Assembly: GCF_023534745.1 (NCBI RefSeq)
Contig: NZ_JAMHJQ010000014.1
Coordinates: forward strand, 124,001 to 188,000
DNA length: 64,000 nt
DNA from: Streptomyces sp. 35G-GA-8
GTDB taxonomy: Bacteria > Actinomycetota > Actinomycetes > Streptomycetales > Streptomycetaceae
Direction: 5' to 3'
The translations under genes and the position numbers were made by a program. Below, piece after piece: positions 60,617 through 64,000 of the stretch (the stretch's first letter is position 1; the number at the start of each line of letters is the position of its first letter). The notes under the pieces were generated by a model. It worked only from the letters and a program-made list of their open reading frames with translations, was not told the origin of the DNA and made no database searches.

Positions 60617-61642
60617 ATGGGTCCCCATCCTGCGGTCGCGGCGATACGCCTGGCGGTCCGCCGCGTACTCCACGACGTCCTCACCGACCGGCCGGAGAAC
60701 TTCTCCGCCGGCCCCGTCCCCGCCGGCGAGCCGCCCCTCGTGCTCGTCGCCTGCTCCGGCGGCGCCGACTCCATGGCGCTCGCCTCCGCCCTCGCCTTCG
60801 AGGCCCCCAAACTTTCCGTCCGCGCCGGAGCCGTCACCGTCGACCACGGCCTCCAGGCCGGCTCCGCCCTCCGCGCCGCCGAAGTCGTCACCCGACTCCG
60901 TGCCATGCGCCTGGACCCCGTCGAATCCGTCGCCGTGACCGTCGGCCGGGAGGGCGGTCCTGAGGCAGCCGCGCGCGACGCCCGCTACGCCGCGCTCGAC
61001 GCCGCCGCGGAGCGCCACCGGGCCGCCGCCGTCCTGCTCGGCCACACCCGCGACGACCAGGCCGAGACCGTGCTGCTCGGGCTCGCCCGCGGCTCGGGCA
61101 CCCGCTCGCTGTCCGGGATGGCCGCCGTCTCGGGGGCGGCCGGCCGCTATCGGCGCCCCTTCCTCCAGCTCGACCGGCAGACGGCCCGCAAGGCCTGCCT
61201 GGTCCAGTCGATCCCCGTCTGGGACGACCCGCACAACACCGACCCCGCGTACACCCGTTCACGACTCCGCCACGAAGGGCTGCCGGCCCTGGAGAAGGCG
61301 CTCGGCAAGGGCGTCGTCGAGGCCCTGGCCCGTACGGCACAGCTCTCCCGCGACGACGCCGACGCCCTGGACACCTGGGCCGCCACCGTCGAGGAGTCCG
61401 TACGGGACGATTCCGGGCAATTGCAGTGCGCCAAGCTGTACGTCCTCCCGCCCGCCGTCCGCCGTCGCGTGCTGCGCCGGGCGGTCATCGCCGCGGGCGC
61501 CCCCGCGGGTTCGCTGTTCGCCCGTCACATCGAAGAGGTCGACCGCCTGATCACCGGCTGGCGCGGCCAGGGAGCCATCAACCTGCCCGGCCGCGTGGAG
61601 GCCCGCAGGCAGGGTGGCAGACTGGTCATCCGGCAGGGCTGA
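60617..61642 (+). CDS. tilS: tRNA(Ile)-lysidine synthase
   Basis: 341 residues. PP-loop motif [13 protein letters not shown] near residue 47, [27 protein letters not shown] and [26 protein letters not shown] are all TilS hallmarks. It adds lysine to C34 of tRNA-Ile(CAU), changing decoding to AUA; it is essential. The C-terminal substrate domain is short, as in actinobacteria. ATG 60617 has GAAGGG upstream; longer starts are unlikely. Forms the tilS-hpt-ftsH cluster. Confidence 0.94.
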   Translation: MGPHPAVAAIRLAVRRVLHDVLTDRPENFSAGPVPAGEPPLVLVACSGGADSMALASALAFEAPKLSVRAGAVTVDHGLQAGSALRAAEVVTRLRAMRLDPVESVAVTVGREGGPEAAARDARYAALDAAAERHRAAAVLLGHTRDDQAETVLLGLARGSGTRSLSGMAAVSGAAGRYRRPFLQLDRQTARKACLVQSIPVWDDPHNTDPAYTRSRLRHEGLPALEKALGKGVVEALARTAQLSRDDADALDTWAATVEESVRDDSGQLQCAKLYVLPPAVRRRVLRRAVIAAGAPAGSLFARHIEEVDRLITGWRGQGAINLPGRVEARRQGGRLVIRQG

Positions 61643-61719
61643 AGCGCTGATGCACTTACGGCTGTGTCTCCCGGGCCGCCAGTGCCTTGGCCCCGGACCC
61701 ATGGCCGACGACGAAAGTG

Positions 61720-62280
61720 ATGCGGGTGGACGACAAGGACATGGGCAACGACCTCCAGTCGGTGCTCATTACCAAGGAAGAGATCGACGCGAAGCTGGCC
61801 GAACTGGCCGCGAAGATCGACGCGGAGTACGCGGGCAAGGACCTGCTTCTCGTCGGAGTCCTCAAGGGCGCCGTGATGGTCATGGCGGATCTGGCGCGGG
61901 CGCTGTCCACCCCCGTGACGATGGACTGGATGGCCGTCTCCTCGTACGGAGCGGGCACGCAGTCCTCCGGTGTGGTCCGGATCCTCAAGGATCTGGACAC
62001 CGACATCAAGGGCAAGCACGTACTGATCGTCGAGGACATCATCGACTCGGGTCTGACCCTGTCGTGGCTGCTCTCCAACCTCGGTTCGCGGGAGCCGGCC
62101 TCGCTCGAAGTCTGCACCCTGCTCCGTAAGCCGGATGCCGCAAAGGTCGCGATCGACGTCAAATGGATCGGCTTTGACATTCCCAATGAGTTTGTCGTGG
62201 GATATGGCCTGGATTACTCGGAAAAGTACCGCAACATGCCTTTCGTCGGGACGCTCGCTCCACATGTGTACGGCGGTTAG
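61720..62280 (+). CDS. hpt: Hypoxanthine phosphoribosyltransferase
   Basis: 186 residues. The PRPP-binding motif VLIVEDIIDSGLTLSWLL, LLLVGVLKGAVMVMADLARAL and the C-terminal VGYGLDYSEKYRNMPFVGTLAP are complete. Salvages hypoxanthine and guanine to IMP and GMP. ATG 61720 is favoured from the known MRVDDKDMG start; ATG 61741 and GTG 61726 are in-frame alternatives. It is 77 bp after tilS. Confidence 0.94.
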   Translation: MRVDDKDMGNDLQSVLITKEEIDAKLAELAAKIDAEYAGKDLLLVGVLKGAVMVMADLARALSTPVTMDWMAVSSYGAGTQSSGVVRILKDLDTDIKGKHVLIVEDIIDSGLTLSWLLSNLGSREPASLEVCTLLRKPDAAKVAIDVKWIGFDIPNEFVVGYGLDYSEKYRNMPFVGTLAPHVYGG

Positions 62281-62514
62281 AGCGCACCTCGGCGCACCTG
62301 AGCGCGCCGAAGAGCGGCGAAGTTCCAGGGAAAGGCTTCGCCGCGGCCGGGAACCCCAGACCCCCTCGCGCCGTTGGAGCATGGGAAGACGGGTTTGCCA
62401 GCCGTCCCGTGCGGTCGCGGGCCACAATGCTGGGGTACCGTCCGAAGAACAGTCTTTTCTCACAGCAGCATTTACCTACGGGCAGGAGGGACGGGGCGAC
62501 TTCGCTCCGTATGG

Positions 62515-64000
<1,486 letters not shown>

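Overview
The window is a stretch of a high-GC actinobacterial chromosome, almost certainly Streptomyces. Third codon positions are strongly G/C, many genes start with GTG or TTG after a GGAGG-type ribosome binding site, and several families are streptomycete hallmarks: DUF397, XRE-DUF5753, RsbW-like ATPases and zinc-independent ribosomal protein paralogues. The right half, from the second polA through rpsN-rpmB/rpmG-rpmE, gadB, ppa, dacB, tilS and hpt to ftsH, matches from memory the conserved S. coelicolor region around SCO3404-SCO3436; this was not checked by alignment.

Layout. 1-6.8 kb: truncated poxB-like gene, DoxX protein, MFS exporter, secreted alpha/beta hydrolase, DUF5996 protein, multicopper oxidase lipoprotein. 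6.8-12.8 kb: an oxalate catabolism operon on the minus strand (oxalyl-CoA decarboxylase, formyl-CoA:oxalate CoA-transferase, oxalate-CoA-ligase-like enzyme), with a divergent, frameshifted hydroxyacid dehydrogenase. 12.7-18.3 kb: cytochrome bd oxidase (cydAB) and a large secreted GH87-type glucanase. 18.7-31.5 kb: an accessory island that looks like a conflict or stress-response locus. It holds an AAA+ ATPase, two small proteins, a coiled-coil membrane protein, another small protein, a caspase-like protease, a 1434-residue TPR-CHAT protease, a RES-domain NAD-consuming toxin and a possible MbcA-like antitoxin. 31.8-42.4 kb: PGRP amidase, SigE-family sigma factor with a membrane partner, second DNA polymerase A, oxidoreductase, RsbW-like ATPase, acetyltransferase, DUF2786 protein and a lipoprotein. 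42.4-44.7 kb: a zinc-starvation cluster around a Zur-like palindrome. 44.9-47.1 kb: DUF397 / ATPase / XRE regulatory set. 47.1-51.3 kb: aldehyde dehydrogenase and a PadR-controlled ABC exporter. 51.4-57.6 kb: glutamate decarboxylase with a ClC/YfeO-like channel, DedA protein, ThrE exporter and pyrophosphatase. 57.8-64 kb: dacB, zinc metalloprotease, tilS, hpt and truncated ftsH.

How genes work together. The oxalate genes form the activation, CoA-recycling and decarboxylation steps of one pathway. The putative antitoxin, RES and CHAT genes are packed with 4-10 bp gaps and converge on the caspase gene; the ATPase/membrane-protein genes overlap by GTGA junctions and diverge from the caspase gene. 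This two-protease, one-NADase layout is the best candidate for an undescribed system. The ribosomal paralogue pairs flank one operator that fits exactly between the -35 and -10 of a leaderless rpmG promoter. Glutamate decarboxylase and the ClC-type channel resemble a decarboxylation-based acid-resistance pair. No tRNA, rRNA, CRISPR array, insertion sequence or prophage was seen. Short GC-rich tandem repeats are unusually frequent at gene junctions and 3' ends.
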